From the NCBI GenBank assembly GCA_937928045.1, contig CALFWO010000037.1, forward strand, positions 1 to 64,000: DNA of 64,000 nucleotides, in the 5' to 3' direction. Below the pieces are notes generated by a model that searched no databases, had not been told where the DNA came from, and worked only from the letters and a program-made list of their open reading frames with translations. This document shows, one piece after another, positions 28,835 through 40,804 of this stretch. Within the stretch, counting starts at the first letter, position 1. Every line of letters begins with the position of its first letter. Origin of the DNA: an uncultured Saprospiraceae bacterium (GTDB taxonomy: Bacteria > Bacteroidota > Bacteroidia > Chitinophagales > Saprospiraceae). Both the position numbers and the translations under genes were made by a program.

Positions 28835-31633
28835 ATGAAAAAATACCTTCTCAGCCTTCCATTTTTGAGCGTAATTCTCTTTCTATGCATTTTAATGCCA
28901 CAAGAAGGATTCGCTACGCATAATCGTGCTGGCGAAATTACTTATCGACAAACAGGTCCATTAACTGTTGAGGCAACCGCTACAACTTTTACAAAAACCT
29001 CAAGTATCAATGCAGATCGAGACACTGTTCTTATTTGTTGGGGAGATGGAAATTGTGATGAAGTGGTCAGAACGAATGGAGCAATTGGACAAAATGGTGT
29101 TCCTCAAGGTGAAGACATAGGAAATAACGTAAAAAAGAATACTTACACTACTGAACATACTTATGGCTCTATCGGCCATTTCGCTATTTCGTTAGTAGAC
29201 CCCAATCGAAATGAAGAAATATGTAATATTAATTTTCCGAATCCGGATGGCATCCCTTTTTACATTCAAACCACTGTTACCCTTTTCGGACTTCAAAGCA
29301 ATATTAGGAATAACTCACCTATCTTAACCGTGGCTCCAATTGATGTTGCATGCATCGGTCAACCTTTTCTTCATAATCCTGGAGCGATAGATTTGGATGG
29401 TGATAGTCTTTCTTATGTTCTAGCAACTCCATTACAAAGTCAAGGATTGAATGTTCCCAATTATGAATCTCCTGCCACCTCTGGTAATTCAATTTCAATG
29501 GACCCTGTTTCGGGAGACTTGGTCTGGGCCTCCCCTCATGTACCTTGCTTTGGGGCTGAATACAATATTGCTTTTTATGTCATAGAACATAGAAATGGAT
29601 TACCCATTGATACTTTGATGCGAGATATGCAAGTACGAGTGTTAGATTGCATGAACTTAGCTCCAGTTATTGAAACTCAAAATGAATATTGTGTAATCGC
29701 AGGAGAAACTTTACAATTTGACGTAAGAGTAACTGCCCCTATTTCAGATGCGGGGCAGCAGGTTAAAATTGTTGCGAATGGAGGACCTTTGGAATTTGTT
29801 GGCAGTCCAGCGACTTTTGACACAGATTCCTTATACAATCCTCAACCGCTAGTCAATACTTTTACTTGGAATACCAATTGTAATCATATTGCAGAGCAGT
29901 ATTACCAAGTTGTTTTTAGAGCTACGGATGACTTTGCAATACAGTCTGGCCAAGACAGTTTTTTCTTAACCACCTTAAAAGTTGTCAGGATAAAAGTTGT
30001 TGGTCCACCTCCAGAGGATGTTCAAGCAGAAGCAGAGGTTCAAAAAGTAGATATTAGTTGGGAACAACCTTACGATTGTGAAATAACAGAGAATGAATAC
30101 TTCAGAGGGTTTTCAGTTTGGAAAAGATTGGGGTCAAATCCTTTTGTAATTGATACTTGCGAAGTCGGTCTATTGGGAAAAGGATATACCAAAATAACAA
30201 CTGGTCCGATAAATGATTTAGTTAATGGAAGATATGCTTATACTGACACAGATGTGGAACGCGGTAGGACTTATTGCTATCGGATACTTGCAGAATTTGC
30301 TCGATTGACTGCAAATGGTTTTCCATTCAATAGAGTTGAAAGTCTTCCTTCTGAAGAAATATGTGTTCAACTTCCCCGAGATATACCTTTGATGACTAAA
30401 GTATCTGTACAAGAAACAGATGCTACAAATGGTCAAATTCAGGTAGAATGGACGAAGCCTCTAGCTGAGGATTTAGATACCATTTTTAATCCTGGTCCTT
30501 ATGTTTATGAATTGTTCAGAGCTCCCGGATTAACTCCTGAAGATTCGGAATTTAGTCTAGTTTCAGCTGCTGTTTTTACAAGCACTACATTTGAAGGTGC
30601 AAACGATACCACCTTTTTGGATACCGGTTTGAATACTGTTGATCAACCTTATAGTTACAAGGTGGCATTTTATGTAAAGCCGGAAAAAGAATTTATTGGA
30701 TTTAGTACTGCGGCCAGCTCTATATTCTTAGATATTAGTAGTACGGACAATCGAAATGATTTGAGCTGGGAATCAAATGTTCCTTGGGACAATTTTTCTT
30801 TTAAGATTTTTAGAGAAAATACTGCTGGAGCTTGGATCGAAATAGGACAAACAACTGAACCAAACTATATGGACTTTGGCTTAGTAAATTTGCAAGAATA
30901 CTGCTATTACATTGAAGCAGAAGGAACCTATGGAATTACAAGTGTTGCAAGTCCTTTAAGAAATGATTCTCAAGAGAAATGTGGAATTCCTATAGATAAT
31001 ATTCCACCTTGTCCTCCAGAGTTAACAGTGAGCAATTTGTGTGATGAAGTTCTTACTGATGAAACTTGTCAAGCAGATGATTTAGAAAATACACTGAATT
31101 GGAATAACCCAAATCTCATATGTGATGACACCGATGATGTCATTGGATTCAAAGTATATTACGCTCCTTTTGAAGGAGAAGAGTTTATTTTTATTGAAGA
31201 TATAAATTCTTTTGGCCAATTCTCGACTACTCATCAACCTGACTTTGGAATAGCGGGATGTTATACTGTTACAGCAATAGATTCATTTCAAAATGAAAGT
31301 GTATTTAGTAATATTGTTTGTGTGGACAATTGTCCAACCTATTCGCTACCAAACGTATTTACTCCTAATGGTGACGGCGCCAATGAGCTTTTCATTCCAT
31401 TCCCATATTGTTTTATTGAGTCTGTAGACTTCCAGGCATTCAACCAATGGGGACAAAAAGTGTTTGAAACTACAAATCCAGATATTCTATGGGATGGAAC
31501 TAATCTCAAAGGAGAATTCTTATCAGAAGGCACTTACTATTACACTTGTCGAGTATTTGAACAACGAGTCGCAGGAATAACAGAAAGTCCAGATATTCTT
31601 TCTGGATATATTGAAATAATAAGAGGACAATAA
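28835..31633 (+). CDS. Large secreted protein with CHU_C (gliding-associated) C-terminal domain
   Basis: 932 residues with a signal peptide (about 1-27). The mature N-terminus HNRAGEITYRQTG opens a domain with PKD-like features (CWGDGNCDE) that recurs in Saprospiria surface proteins. The middle (about 390-820) contains fibronectin-like segments such as VQKVDISWEQPYDCE, IQVEWTKPL and LNWNNPN. The last ~95 residues are the CHU_C domain: LPNVFTPNGDGANELF, FQAFNQWGQKVFE, LWDGTNLKGE and GTYYYTCRVF. This marks export by T9SS and attachment at the cell surface. Many cysteines suggest disulphides. Its role (adhesion or motility) is inferred from domain type only. It is followed by ribE after 34 bases. 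Confidence 0.9.
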   Translation: MKKYLLSLPFLSVILFLCILMPQEGFATHNRAGEITYRQTGPLTVEATATTFTKTSSINADRDTVLICWGDGNCDEVVRTNGAIGQNGVPQGEDIGNNVKKNTYTTEHTYGSIGHFAISLVDPNRNEEICNINFPNPDGIPFYIQTTVTLFGLQSNIRNNSPILTVAPIDVACIGQPFLHNPGAIDLDGDSLSYVLATPLQSQGLNVPNYESPATSGNSISMDPVSGDLVWASPHVPCFGAEYNIAFYVIEHRNGLPIDTLMRDMQVRVLDCMNLAPVIETQNEYCVIAGETLQFDVRVTAPISDAGQQVKIVANGGPLEFVGSPATFDTDSLYNPQPLVNTFTWNTNCNHIAEQYYQVVFRATDDFAIQSGQDSFFLTTLKVVRIKVVGPPPEDVQAEAEVQKVDISWEQPYDCEITENEYFRGFSVWKRLGSNPFVIDTCEVGLLGKGYTKITTGPINDLVNGRYAYTDTDVERGRTYCYRILAEFARLTANGFPFNRVESLPSEEICVQLPRDIPLMTKVSVQETDATNGQIQVEWTKPLAEDLDTIFNPGPYVYELFRAPGLTPEDSEFSLVSAAVFTSTTFEGANDTTFLDTGLNTVDQPYSYKVAFYVKPEKEFIGFSTAASSIFLDISSTDNRNDLSWESNVPWDNFSFKIFRENTAGAWIEIGQTTEPNYMDFGLVNLQEYCYYIEAEGTYGITSVASPLRNDSQEKCGIPIDNIPPCPPELTVSNLCDEVLTDETCQADDLENTLNWNNPNLICDDTDDVIGFKVYYAPFEGEEFIFIEDINSFGQFSTTHQPDFGIAGCYTVTAIDSFQNESVFSNIVCVDNCPTYSLPNVFTPNGDGANELFIPFPYCFIESVDFQAFNQWGQKVFETTNPDILWDGTNLKGEFLSEGTYYYTCRVFEQRVAGITESPDILSGYIEIIRGQ

Positions 31634-31667
31634 TAGTTCCTCGAGATATTTAAAACCACACTGAAAT

Positions 31668-32267
31668 ATGTTCACAGGAATTATTGAATCTACAGCGAAG
31701 GTAGAAGCTATTGTTGAGTCAGGATCAAATGTAGATTTCAAATTTAGCTCATCTATATCGAAAGAATTGAAAATTGATCAATCCGTTGCGCACGATGGGG
31801 TTTGTTTGACGGTTGTAGAAAAAAATGATTCATCTCATGTCGTAACTGCCATTCAAGAAACTTTGGTCAGATCGAATCTTGGTAAACTCAAAGTTGGGGA
31901 TCGTGTTAATTTAGAAAGAGCAATGTCTGGTCATGCAAGATTTGATGGACATATTGTTCAAGGCCATGTTGATGCAGTTGGGATCTGTGAATCGATTATT
32001 GATAATAATGGGAGTTGGGATTTCAGATTCTCATTTGATGAAGCCCATATTAATCTATTAGTTGATAAGGGTTCGGTAACCATCAACGGTGTTAGCTTGA
32101 CCGTTGTAAATCCAGTTAACAACACCTTTGGAGTAAGCATAATTCCTTATACTTATGAGCATACTTCCTTTGGGAAATTGAAAGTAGGCGATCAAATCAA
32201 TCTTGAGTTTGACATTATTGGAAAGTACGTGGCCAAAATGATGAAGGCGTATCTAGTAAAATCTTAG
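31668..32267 (+). CDS. ribE: Riboflavin synthase, alpha chain
   Basis: 199 residues with the hallmark start MFTGIIE and two lumazine-binding domains in tandem, as seen in the pairs VCLTVVEKN / VSLTVVNPV and SGHARFDGHIVQGHVD. It converts two molecules of 6,7-dimethyl-8-ribityllumazine to riboflavin and a pyrimidine product. A FMN riboswitch was not seen in the 34-base gap to the upstream gene. The transcript ends at the bidirectional terminator 49 bases downstream. Confidence 0.97.
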   Translation: MFTGIIESTAKVEAIVESGSNVDFKFSSSISKELKIDQSVAHDGVCLTVVEKNDSSHVVTAIQETLVRSNLGKLKVGDRVNLERAMSGHARFDGHIVQGHVDAVGICESIIDNNGSWDFRFSFDEAHINLLVDKGSVTINGVSLTVVNPVNNTFGVSIIPYTYEHTSFGKLKVGDQINLEFDIIGKYVAKMMKAYLVKS

Positions 32268-32315
32268 GATTCCAAATAGCTCAAAATATTCATTCGTTTT
32301 AATTATTGAAAATAA

Positions 32316-32347
32316 AAAACCCGACCTTCAAAAGAAGATCGGGTTTT
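32316..32347. terminator. Bidirectional intrinsic terminator between ribE and rpoC
   Basis: A 14-base inverted repeat (AAAACCCGACCTTC / GAAGATCGGGTTTT, one G-U type mismatch) around a four-base loop. It has A-rich and T-rich flanks and lies in the gap between convergent ribE and rpoC. Confidence 0.9.
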
Positions 32348-32372
32348 ATATTTATCTAATTGCTGCTTGGAA

Positions 32373-35300
32373 TTACTCTTCCGTCGCAGTTGCGATTTCT
32401 TCCATTTCACGTTTTCGTGCTACTGCTTTTTCGTGATCTTCTTTACTAGACACAAACAGTTCGCGGTAACGCTTCATACCTGTACCTGCAGGAATTTTCT
32501 TTCCTACAATAACGTTCTCCTTCAAACCAGCTAGGTGATCCATCTTCGCTGAAATTGCAGCTTGACTCAATACCTTAGTTGTTTCTTGGAATGAAGCTGC
32601 AGAAATCCAACTTTCAGTTCCTAAAGAAGACTTAGTAATACCTTGTAATATTGGAGTTGAAGTAGCTGGAACAGCATCTCTAAATTGAACGATTTTCTTA
32701 TCGCTTCTCTTCAATAAAGAGTTTTCTTCTCTAATCTTTCTAAGAGTAACCAGTTGTCCTGGTTTTAACTTAGTAGATTCTCCTCCGTCAGTAACGAACT
32801 TCTTATCGAAGATCCAGTCATTCTGAGTTAAGAAATCATACTTCTCAGCGGCTTCTCCTTCTAAGAAGGTAGTATCTCCTGGATCTACAATTTGTACTCT
32901 TCTCATCATTTGACGAACGATAACCTCAATATGCTTATCGTTAATCGAGATACCTTGAGAACGATATACTTCTTGTACACCATTTACCAAATATGATTGA
33001 ACCGCGAAAGGTCCTTTAATATGAAGGATATCTTTTGGCGCAATAGCTCCATCAGATAAAGGCATACCTGCTCTTACGAAGTCACCTTCTTGAACCAAGA
33101 TGTGCTTTGAAAGACCAATTAAGTATTTCTTCTTTTGTTCAGACTTTTCATTTTGAACAAATACCTCTCTATTACCACGTTTGATTTTTCCGAATGAAAT
33201 GATACCATCAATCTCAGAAGTTACAGCAGGATTTGAAGGATTTCTTGCTTCAAAAAGTTCAGTTACTCTTGGCAGACCCCCTGTGATATCCTGAATCTTT
33301 CCAAGATTTCTTGGGATCTTAGCCAATCTTTGACCAGCCACGATAGTCGCTCCATTCTCTGCAGAAAGGTAGGCACCTACCGGTAAGTTATAACTCTTTA
33401 ATTCTTCACCATCAGGACTTAAAATCTTGATAGTTGGAATCATCTTCTTACTCTTACTTTCAACAATGACTTTGTCCTCGTATCCAGTTTGATCATCTCT
33501 TTCTGTTCTGAAAGTAACACCTTCTTCAATTTCTTGGAATTGAGTGATTCCTGCGTGTTCAGAAACAATCAATGCGTTAAATGGATCCCACTCACAAATC
33601 ATATCTCCCTTCTTGATCTTCGCATTGTCCTTCACATGAAGTGTAGCACCATATGGAATGTGAGAAGAAGATAGTTGTTTGTTGGTTCCCTCTTCAATCG
33701 TTCTGATTTCACCAGCACGTGAAAGAACAATTAAGATATCATTTCCAGCGTCATCAACAGATTGTGTTGTACGAACACCGTCAAATTCTAACTTACCATC
33801 GAATCTAGAAACCAATTCAGATTCCGATTTTGTAACAGATGCGATACCCCCAACGTGGAAAGTACGAAGTGTCAACTGTGTACCTGGCTCTCCAATTGAT
33901 TGAGCCGCAATAATTCCAACGGCATCTCCAGCTTCACAAATTCTTCCAGTTGCTAAGTTCTTTCCATAACACTTGGTACAAACTCCTTTAGGAACTTCAC
34001 AAGTTAGTACAGAACGAATAGTTACCGATTCGATTCCAGAATCTTCAACTGCTTTGGCCTTATAATCATCGATGTATTCACCAGCAGAAACAATAATTTC
34101 ATTAGTCTCTGGATGCTCAATGTCATGTAGAGAGTATCTACCTTGAATTCTATTAGCAAGATTTTCAACGATTTTATCATTGTCTTTTAATGCCGTAGTT
34201 TCAATTCCTCTTAGTGTTGCACAATCTTCTTCTCTAATTACAACATCTTGAGATACATCAACCAAACGTCTAGTCAAGTAACCTGCATCGGCAGTTTTTA
34301 ATGCTGTATCGGCCAAACCTTTACGCGCACCGTGAGTAGAGATAAAGTATTCCAATACTGATAAACCATCCAAGAAGTTTGAAAGAATTGGATTCTCAAT
34401 AATCGCTCCTCCAGTATCTCCAGATTTTCTCGGTTTAGCCATCAAACCTCTTAATCCACAAAGCTGCTTAATTTGTTGTTTAGATCCACGAGCTCCAGAA
34501 TCAAGCATCATATAAACAGAATTGAATCCATCTTTATGTTCTGCCAACTCCTTCATCAAGTTATCCGTGATCCTATTATCAGCAAATGTCCATTTATCAA
34601 TAATCTGATTATAACGCTCGTTGTTCGTAATCAGACCCATGTTATAGTTATCCCAAACTTCATCAACTTCCGTTTGAGCTTCAGTCAATGTATTGGCTTT
34701 AACAGTAGGTGTAATCAAGTCACCTAAGTTAAAAGATAATCCACCTCTAAATGACCAGTAAAAACCAAGTTCTTTAGCGTCATCCAAAAATGCTGCTGTA
34801 ACTCTGAAGTTAGTTCTTCGGATAATATCCTGAATTACTTTCTTCAAGTTTTTCTTAGTCAATAATAGATTGATGAAAGGAACTGATTCCGGTACTGCTT
34901 GGTTGAAGATTACTCTTCCTACAGTAGTTTCAATTAGGCCAGTGGTCATTGCCCCATTTTCATCTTCTACTCTACCTCTTACTTTAATTGGTGCGTGTAA
35001 TTCAACAGCTCCTTCATTGTAAGCGATGACTACTTCTTCAGCAGAGTAAAATTTAGACCCTGCACCTTTTGGTAACTTACTTCCATGCTCACCAACTGTT
35101 CGTTCTTTCGTCAAGTAGTAAAGTCCAAGAACCATATCCTGAGAAGGAAGCGTTATTGGGGATCCATCTTGAGGGTTCAACATGTTGTGACATGCAAGCA
35201 TCAATACTTGAGCCTCAAGGATTGCTCCATGACTCAAAGGTACGTGAACGGCCATTTGATCACCATCAAAATCGGCGTTAAATGCTCCACAAACAAGTGG

Positions 35301-36692
35301 GTGAAGTTGGATTGCTTTTCCTTCAATTAATGTAGGCTGGAAAGCCTGAATTGAAAGACGGTGAAGCGTTGGGGCCCGGTTCAACATGATCGGGTGTCCC
35401 TTCAATATATTTTCAAGGATTTCCCAAATGACAGGATCCTTACGATCAACTAATTTCTTAGCTGACTTTACTGTCTTTACGATTCCTCTTTCGATTAATT
35501 TTCTAATTACGAAAGGCTTGAAAAGCTCTGCAGCCATTCCCTTAGGTAATCCACATTCGTGTAATTTCAAAGTTGGTCCTACAACGATTACAGAACGACC
35601 TGAGTAATCTACACGTTTTCCTAAAAGGTTCTGACGGAAACGACCTTGCTTACCTTTCAAAATATCAGAAAGTGATTTCAAAGCACGTCCACCTTCTGCC
35701 TTTACTGCGTTAGACTTTCTTGAGTTATCGAATAAAGAATCTACCGCTTCTTGAAGCATACGCTTCTCATTACGAAGAATTACTTCTGGCGCTTTAATCT
35801 CCAAAAGACGCTTCAATCGATTATTTCTGATGATTACTCTTCGGTAAAGATCATTCAAATCTGAAGATGCAAAACGACCACCATCTAATGGAACTAAAGG
35901 ACGTAACTCAGGTGGTACAACAGGAAGGAATTGAATAACAGCCCACTCAGGTCTATTTTCAATTCTTGTTTGTCCATCTCTAAAAGATTCTACAACTCGC
36001 AACCTCTTCAAGGCTTCTGATTTTCTTTGCTGAGAAGTTTCGGTTGCAGCTTGGTGACGCAGTTGGTATGAAAGTTCATCTAAGTTCAAACGAACCATCA
36101 ACGCATGAACCGCTTCAGCACCCATCTTAGCGATGAATTTCTGCGGGTCCTCATCATCCAACATTTGGTTTTCCTTTGGAAGTTGATCAAGAATAGCTAG
36201 GTATTCTTCTTCCGTTAAAAGATCCATTTTGTTGATACCGTCCTCTTCTTTAAGACCTGGCTGAATAACAACATATCTTTCGTAGTAAATGATTGTTTCT
36301 AATTTCTTAGAAGATAATCCTAATAGATATCCTGTTTTATTCGGAAGAGATTTAAAGAACCAAATATGAACTACTGGCACCACCAATTTGATGTGTCCCA
36401 TTCTTTCTCTTCGGACTTTCTTTTCAGTTACTTCTACTCCACATCTATCGCAGACGATTCCCTTGTAACGGATTCTCTTATATTTTCCACAATAACATTC
36501 ATAGTCCTTTACTGGACCGAAGATTCTTTCACAGAAAAGACCATCTCTTTCGGGCTTATAAGACCGATAGTTAATAGTTTCCGGTTTCAAAACTTCACCA
36601 TAGGAACGTTCCAAAATATCATCGGGAGAAGAAAGGCTGATTGTTATTGAATCAAATACTTTCTTTTGCTTATGATTCTTCTTAAAAGGCAT
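32373..36692 (-). CDS. rpoC: RNA polymerase subunit beta'
   Basis: 1439 residues, the usual size in Bacteroidota. N-terminal zinc ribbon ([20 protein letters not shown]), the active-site [12 protein letters not shown] that holds catalytic Mg, the second zinc site ([13 protein letters not shown]) and the trigger-loop region [15 protein letters not shown] are all intact. It is the last gene of the rplKAJL-rpoBC operon and ends at the terminator shared with ribE. The 47-base gap to rpoB holds a perfect hairpin. Confidence 0.99.
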   Translation of the reverse strand: MPFKKNHKQKKVFDSITISLSSPDDILERSYGEVLKPETINYRSYKPERDGLFCERIFGPVKDYECYCGKYKRIRYKGIVCDRCGVEVTEKKVRRERMGHIKLVVPVVHIWFFKSLPNKTGYLLGLSSKKLETIIYYERYVVIQPGLKEEDGINKMDLLTEEEYLAILDQLPKENQMLDDEDPQKFIAKMGAEAVHALMVRLNLDELSYQLRHQAATETSQQRKSEALKRLRVVESFRDGQTRIENRPEWAVIQFLPVVPPELRPLVPLDGGRFASSDLNDLYRRVIIRNNRLKRLLEIKAPEVILRNEKRMLQEAVDSLFDNSRKSNAVKAEGGRALKSLSDILKGKQGRFRQNLLGKRVDYSGRSVIVVGPTLKLHECGLPKGMAAELFKPFVIRKLIERGIVKTVKSAKKLVDRKDPVIWEILENILKGHPIMLNRAPTLHRLSIQAFQPTLIEGKAIQLHPLVCGAFNADFDGDQMAVHVPLSHGAILEAQVLMLACHNMLNPQDGSPITLPSQDMVLGLYYLTKERTVGEHGSKLPKGAGSKFYSAEEVVIAYNEGAVELHAPIKVRGRVEDENGAMTTGLIETTVGRVIFNQAVPESVPFINLLLTKKNLKKVIQDIIRRTNFRVTAAFLDDAKELGFYWSFRGGLSFNLGDLITPTVKANTLTEAQTEVDEVWDNYNMGLITNNERYNQIIDKWTFADNRITDNLMKELAEHKDGFNSVYMMLDSGARGSKQQIKQLCGLRGLMAKPRKSGDTGGAIIENPILSNFLDGLSVLEYFISTHGARKGLADTALKTADAGYLTRRLVDVSQDVVIREEDCATLRGIETTALKDNDKIVENLANRIQGRYSLHDIEHPETNEIIVSAGEYIDDYKAKAVEDSGIESVTIRSVLTCEVPKGVCTKCYGKNLATGRICEAGDAVGIIAAQSIGEPGTQLTLRTFHVGGIASVTKSESELVSRFDGKLEFDGVRTTQSVDDAGNDILIVLSRAGEIRTIEEGTNKQLSSSHIPYGATLHVKDNAKIKKGDMICEWDPFNALIVSEHAGITQFQEIEEGVTFRTERDDQTGYEDKVIVESKSKKMIPTIKILSPDGEELKSYNLPVGAYLSAENGATIVAGQRLAKIPRNLGKIQDITGGLPRVTELFEARNPSNPAVTSEIDGIISFGKIKRGNREVFVQNEKSEQKKKYLIGLSKHILVQEGDFVRAGMPLSDGAIAPKDILHIKGPFAVQSYLVNGVQEVYRSQGISINDKHIEVIVRQMMRRVQIVDPGDTTFLEGEAAEKYDFLTQNDWIFDKKFVTDGGESTKLKPGQLVTLRKIREENSLLKRSDKKIVQFRDAVPATSTPILQGITKSSLGTESWISAASFQETTKVLSQAAISAKMDHLAGLKENVIVGKKIPAGTGMKRYRELFVSSKEDHEKAVARKREMEEIATATEE

Positions 36693-36710
36693 ACGCTTAA
36701 GATATTTAGG

Positions 36711-36732
36711 TCCCTGACGAAATCGTCAGGGA
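36711..36732 (-). promoter_or_regulatory. Perfect hairpin in the rpoB-rpoC gap
   Basis: TCCCTGACGA / TCGTCAGGGA is a perfect 10-base inverted repeat with two bases between the arms. No T-run follows on the minus strand, and the rpoC ATG is 18 bases downstream of it. It is therefore not a standard terminator. An RNA processing or stability element is the likely role. Confidence 0.65.
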
Positions 36733-36739
36733 ACGAGTG

Positions 36740-39700
36740 TTAATCAAATTTTACATCCAATGCTAGTCCACGTAATTCGTGTACCAATACATTGAAAGAT
36801 TCAGGAATGTTAGGTTCAGGTAAGTTATCACCTTTGACAATTGCTTCATAAGCTTTTGCCCGTCCGATTATATCATCCGACTTGATGGTTAATAACTCTT
36901 GTAGGATTGATGATGCACCAAATGCTTCTAGTGCCCATACTTCCATTTCACCAAAACGTTGTCCCCCGAACTGCGCCTTACCACCTAGTGGTTGTTGCGT
37001 AATAAGAGAGTAAGGTCCGATTGATCTTGCGTGCATCTTATCATCAACCATGTGAGATAATTTAAGCATATAGATCACCCCTACTGTTGCCTGCTGGTGG
37101 AATTTGTCTCCAGTTCCTCCATCATACAAATAAGTTTGACCTAATTGCGGAAGTCCCGCTTTATCAATCAATTCTCCAATTTCAGAAGCTTTTGCTCCAT
37201 CGAAAATTGGAGTACCAAACTTAACGCCCATCTTCTCACCAGCCCAACCAAGAACTGTTTCGAAAATTTGCCCCAAGTTCATCCTTGATGGTACCCCAAG
37301 TGGATTCAATACGATATCCACTGGTGTTCCGTCTTCAAGGAACGGCATGTCCTCTACTCTTACAATTCGAGATACAATCCCTTTATTTCCGTGACGTCCT
37401 GCAAGCTTATCTCCAACTTTAAGTTTACGCTTTTTAGCCATGTAAACTTTAGCTAGTTTAAGTACTCCTGCCGGAAGTTCATCTCCAATAGAGATATTGA
37501 ACTTTTCACGCTTGTATCGACCAACTTCTTCGTTCACTTTGATACTGTAGTTGTGCAGTAATCTAGCGATCAATTTATTGGTATGATCATCATTGGTCCA
37601 GTTGGTATAATCTACAGTAGTGTAGTCAACCTTTTTCAAATTAGTGGTTGAGAATTTAGTACCCTTAGGTAAGATTTCTTCATTGTAGATAGATCTTACA
37701 CCTTGAGTAATCTTTCCTTTCACTAAAATTAAAAGCTTATCAATTAAGATAGTTTTTAGCTCGTTGATTGCCACTGCGTGTTCATCATCTAACTTAGTGA
37801 TCAGCTCTTTTTCTTGAGACTTTTGCACCTTGTCCTTTTTCGCTCTTGCGAAAAGTTGCTTGTTAATGATGATACCTTTTGTTGACGGAGGCGCTTTCAT
37901 TGAAGCATCTTTCACATCACCAGCTTTGTCACCAAAGATTGCTCTTAGTAACTTTTCTTCTGGTGTTGGATCTGATTCTCCTTTTGGAGTAATCTTTCCG
38001 ATCAAAATGTCTCCTTCTTTTACCCAAGCACCAACTCTAATAATTCCATGCTCATCCAAATCCTTGGTAGCTTCTTCAGAAACGTTTGGAATATCATTCG
38101 TCAATTCTTCCTCTCCTAATTTTGTATCTCTAACATCTAGTTCGAAATGCTCTATATGAAGTGAGGTAAAAATATCTTCTCTTACTACACGCTCAGAAAG
38201 TACGATGGCATCCTCAAAGTTGTAACCTCTCCAAGGCATAAATGCCACTTTCAGATTTTGACCTAAAGCCAATTCTCCTTTTTCAGTTGCATATCCATCA
38301 CAAAGAATCATTCCTTTCTTAACTCTCATGCCTTTTCTTACAATAGGCTTCAGGTTAATGCAAGTTCCTTGATTGGTTCTTCTGAACTTAGTAAGCTTAT
38401 ACGTTTTTCTATTATCTTCGAAAGATACTAACTGGTCTTCGTCAGTTCTATCGTAACGAATTACGATTTCGTTTGCATCTACATATTCAACAACTCCTTC
38501 TCCTTCTGCATTAATCAACATTCGCGAATCCTGAGCAACTTTGCCTTCCAAGCCTGTACCAACAATTGGTGAAGATGGCTTGATCAAAGGAACTGCCTGA
38601 CGTTGCATGTTCGATCCCATCAGGGCTCTATTCGCATCATCATTTTCAAGGAAAGGAATCATGGAAGCGGACACCCCAACAATTTGGTTTGGTGCTACAT
38701 CCATATATTCAATGTCTGCAGGAGCCAATACTGGGAAGTCACCATGTTCACGACACTTAATTCTATCAGAATGGAATTCTCCAGTGTCGTTATTTATAGG
38801 TGCATTTGCTTGAGCGATTCGTTTGAAATCTTCTCCTTCTGCAGAAAGGAATTGAGCGCGTGATTTGACATCAACTTTTCCGCCAACAACTTTTCTATAT
38901 GGAGTTTCTAAGAATCCCATCTTGTTCACTTTCGCGTGAACACAAAGGGTAGATATCAAACCAATGTTCGGTCCCTCCGGAGTTTCAATTGTACAAAGTC
39001 TACCGTAGTGAGAATAGTGAACATCCCGAACCTCAAAACCTGCTCTTTCTCTTGAAAGTCCTCCAGGTCCAAGTGCAGAAATTCTACGTTTGTGTGTAAT
39101 CTCAGAAAGTGGATTCGTTTGATCCAAAAATTGAGACAATTGACTTGTTCCAAAGAATGAGTTGATTACAGAAGAAAGTGTTCTTGCATTAATCAAATCG
39201 ATTGGTGTAAATACTTCGTTATCTCTAACGTTCATTCTCTCACGAATCGTTCTGGCCATTCTTGCAAGACCAACTCCGAACTGAGCATAAAGCTGCTCAC
39301 CAACGGTACGAACACGACGATTTGATAAGTGATCAATATCATCAATCTCTGCCTTCTGATTCATCAATTGTACCAAATAAGTAACGATACTGATGATATC
39401 CTCCTTAGTCAAAACTAAGATATCGATAGATGTTTCCAATTCGAGTTTTCTGTTGATCTTATATCGACCAACTTCCCCAAGATTGTAACGCTTATCAGAG
39501 AAAAATAATTTATCAATAATACCTCTTGCCGTTTCTTCATCTGGTGGATCAGTTCCTCTTAACTGACGATAGATATATTGAACAGCTTCCATTTCTGAAC
39601 TGGAAGGGTCTTTTTGCAATGTATTGTAGATGATAGAGTAATCAGCATCCACATCTGTTCTTTGAAGAATAACAGTTTCAACTTCTGATTCAAGAATTAA

Positions 39701-40561
39701 TTGAACATTATCTTCATCAAGAACTACATCTCTTTCAAGGATGATTTCATTTCTTTCTATGGTTACCACCTCACCCGTATCTTCATCAACGAAATCTTCA
39801 TTCCATCGCTTCAATAAACGAGCAGCGAGCTTTCTTCCGATTGATTTCTCTAAGTTTTTCTTCTTAGCTGGAATTTCTTCCGCAAGACCGAAAAGATCAA
39901 GAATTGCTTTATCAGAATCATATCCGATAGCTCGAAGTAATGTGGTAACAGGGAATTTTTTCTTACGATCGATGTATGCATACATTACTGTATTGATATC
40001 TGTCGCAAATTCCATCCAAGCTCCTTTAAATGGAATTACTCTTGCCGAGTAAAGCTTGGTTCCGTTGGGGTGAAAACTTTGTCCGAAGAAAACTCCAGGA
40101 GAACGGTGAAGTTGAGATACGATAACTCTTTCAGCCCCATTCACTACGAATGTACCTTTTGGAGTCATGTATGGAATGTTTCCTAAGAATACATCCTGTA
40201 CAATCGTTTGAAAATCTACGTGCTCTTCATCGTTACAAGAAAGTCTAAGTTTAGCCTTAAGAGGAACAGAATAAGTCAAACCACGGTGCATACATTCTTC
40301 AATGGTATAGCGCGGTGGATCAATGAAATAGTCTAGAAACTCAAGAACGAAGATGTTTCTTGCATCTGTAATGGGGAAGTTTTCCTGAAATACTCGGAAA
40401 AGGCCCTCATTACCCCTATTTTCTGGGGTAGTTTCTAGTTGAAAAAATTCCTGAAAAGACTTAAGTTGTATTTCCAACAGGTCAGGATACTCAGAAGAAA
40501 GCTTAATTTTTCCAAAGCTTCGTCTTAATTCTGAGGCGTTAACTGTGCCGTTTGATGCCAT
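36740..40561 (-). CDS. rpoB: RNA polymerase subunit beta
   Basis: 1273 residues. The rifampicin-binding region is typical and unmutated by eye ([20 protein letters not shown], then [11 protein letters not shown]). The end of the protein has the conserved [20 protein letters not shown] and a short tail. It starts 43 bases after a strong hairpin-bearing leader and is co-transcribed with rplL and rpoC. An A-rich stretch precedes the ATG in place of a Shine-Dalgarno site, as is usual in the phylum. Confidence 0.99.
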   Translation of the reverse strand: MASNGTVNASELRRSFGKIKLSSEYPDLLEIQLKSFQEFFQLETTPENRGNEGLFRVFQENFPITDARNIFVLEFLDYFIDPPRYTIEECMHRGLTYSVPLKAKLRLSCNDEEHVDFQTIVQDVFLGNIPYMTPKGTFVVNGAERVIVSQLHRSPGVFFGQSFHPNGTKLYSARVIPFKGAWMEFATDINTVMYAYIDRKKKFPVTTLLRAIGYDSDKAILDLFGLAEEIPAKKKNLEKSIGRKLAARLLKRWNEDFVDEDTGEVVTIERNEIILERDVVLDEDNVQLILESEVETVILQRTDVDADYSIIYNTLQKDPSSSEMEAVQYIYRQLRGTDPPDEETARGIIDKLFFSDKRYNLGEVGRYKINRKLELETSIDILVLTKEDIISIVTYLVQLMNQKAEIDDIDHLSNRRVRTVGEQLYAQFGVGLARMARTIRERMNVRDNEVFTPIDLINARTLSSVINSFFGTSQLSQFLDQTNPLSEITHKRRISALGPGGLSRERAGFEVRDVHYSHYGRLCTIETPEGPNIGLISTLCVHAKVNKMGFLETPYRKVVGGKVDVKSRAQFLSAEGEDFKRIAQANAPINNDTGEFHSDRIKCREHGDFPVLAPADIEYMDVAPNQIVGVSASMIPFLENDDANRALMGSNMQRQAVPLIKPSSPIVGTGLEGKVAQDSRMLINAEGEGVVEYVDANEIVIRYDRTDEDQLVSFEDNRKTYKLTKFRRTNQGTCINLKPIVRKGMRVKKGMILCDGYATEKGELALGQNLKVAFMPWRGYNFEDAIVLSERVVREDIFTSLHIEHFELDVRDTKLGEEELTNDIPNVSEEATKDLDEHGIIRVGAWVKEGDILIGKITPKGESDPTPEEKLLRAIFGDKAGDVKDASMKAPPSTKGIIINKQLFARAKKDKVQKSQEKELITKLDDEHAVAINELKTILIDKLLILVKGKITQGVRSIYNEEILPKGTKFSTTNLKKVDYTTVDYTNWTNDDHTNKLIARLLHNYSIKVNEEVGRYKREKFNISIGDELPAGVLKLAKVYMAKKRKLKVGDKLAGRHGNKGIVSRIVRVEDMPFLEDGTPVDIVLNPLGVPSRMNLGQIFETVLGWAGEKMGVKFGTPIFDGAKASEIGELIDKAGLPQLGQTYLYDGGTGDKFHQQATVGVIYMLKLSHMVDDKMHARSIGPYSLITQQPLGGKAQFGGQRFGEMEVWALEAFGASSILQELLTIKSDDIIGRAKAYEAIVKGDNLPEPNIPESFNVLVHELRGLALDVKFD

Positions 40562-40804
40562 TTTTTAAGTTGTTTAGGATCTAGAGTTAAAAGGAAACCA
40601 ATCAACATCTAGTAAGGAGGTATATCTAACCTAACACATTTGATCTATTAAAAGATCACAAGTAAGTACGACAAATGGCTTAGCCGGTAAACGTGGTTTA
40701 CCAGCTAAGCCTATATTATCGTTAAACAGTAACTTCTGTATATATCAATATTAGAATAAAACTAAAGGTACGAAAAGAATTTACTGAAAAAACTACTGAT
40801 CGAA
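40562..40804 (-). other. rplL-rpoB intergenic leader with two hairpins
   Basis: A 243-base gap without an ORF. On the minus strand it holds a 16-base-pair hairpin (40677-40711) and then a smaller one (40641-40658, TGATCT / AGATCA type). Next is a pyrimidine stretch ACCTCCTTAC near 40613-40622 that looks like the 3' end of 16S rRNA. No promoter box was recognised. Confidence 0.6.
40677..40711 (-). promoter_or_regulatory. Strong hairpin between rplL and rpoB
   Basis: GGCTTAGCTGGTAAAC (minus strand) pairs with GTTTACCGGCTAAGCC around a three-base loop. The single odd pair is G-U in the minus-strand RNA but C-A on the other strand, which points to the rpoB transcript as the functional RNA. The next bases (ATTTGTCGTACTTAC) are not a T-run. 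In Escherichia coli this junction carries an attenuator and an RNase III site; a similar role is inferred. Confidence 0.7.

Noticed and set aside
37830-38159. 109-residue plus-strand ORF opposite rpoB
   Set aside because: A shadow of the highly conserved rpoB frame; the same applies to 39741-40052 and to 40848-41156 opposite rplL.
40610-40630. Strong Shine-Dalgarno-like AAGGAGGT on the plus strand
   Set aside because: No start codon or ORF follows at a suitable distance, and a stop codon is met at once.
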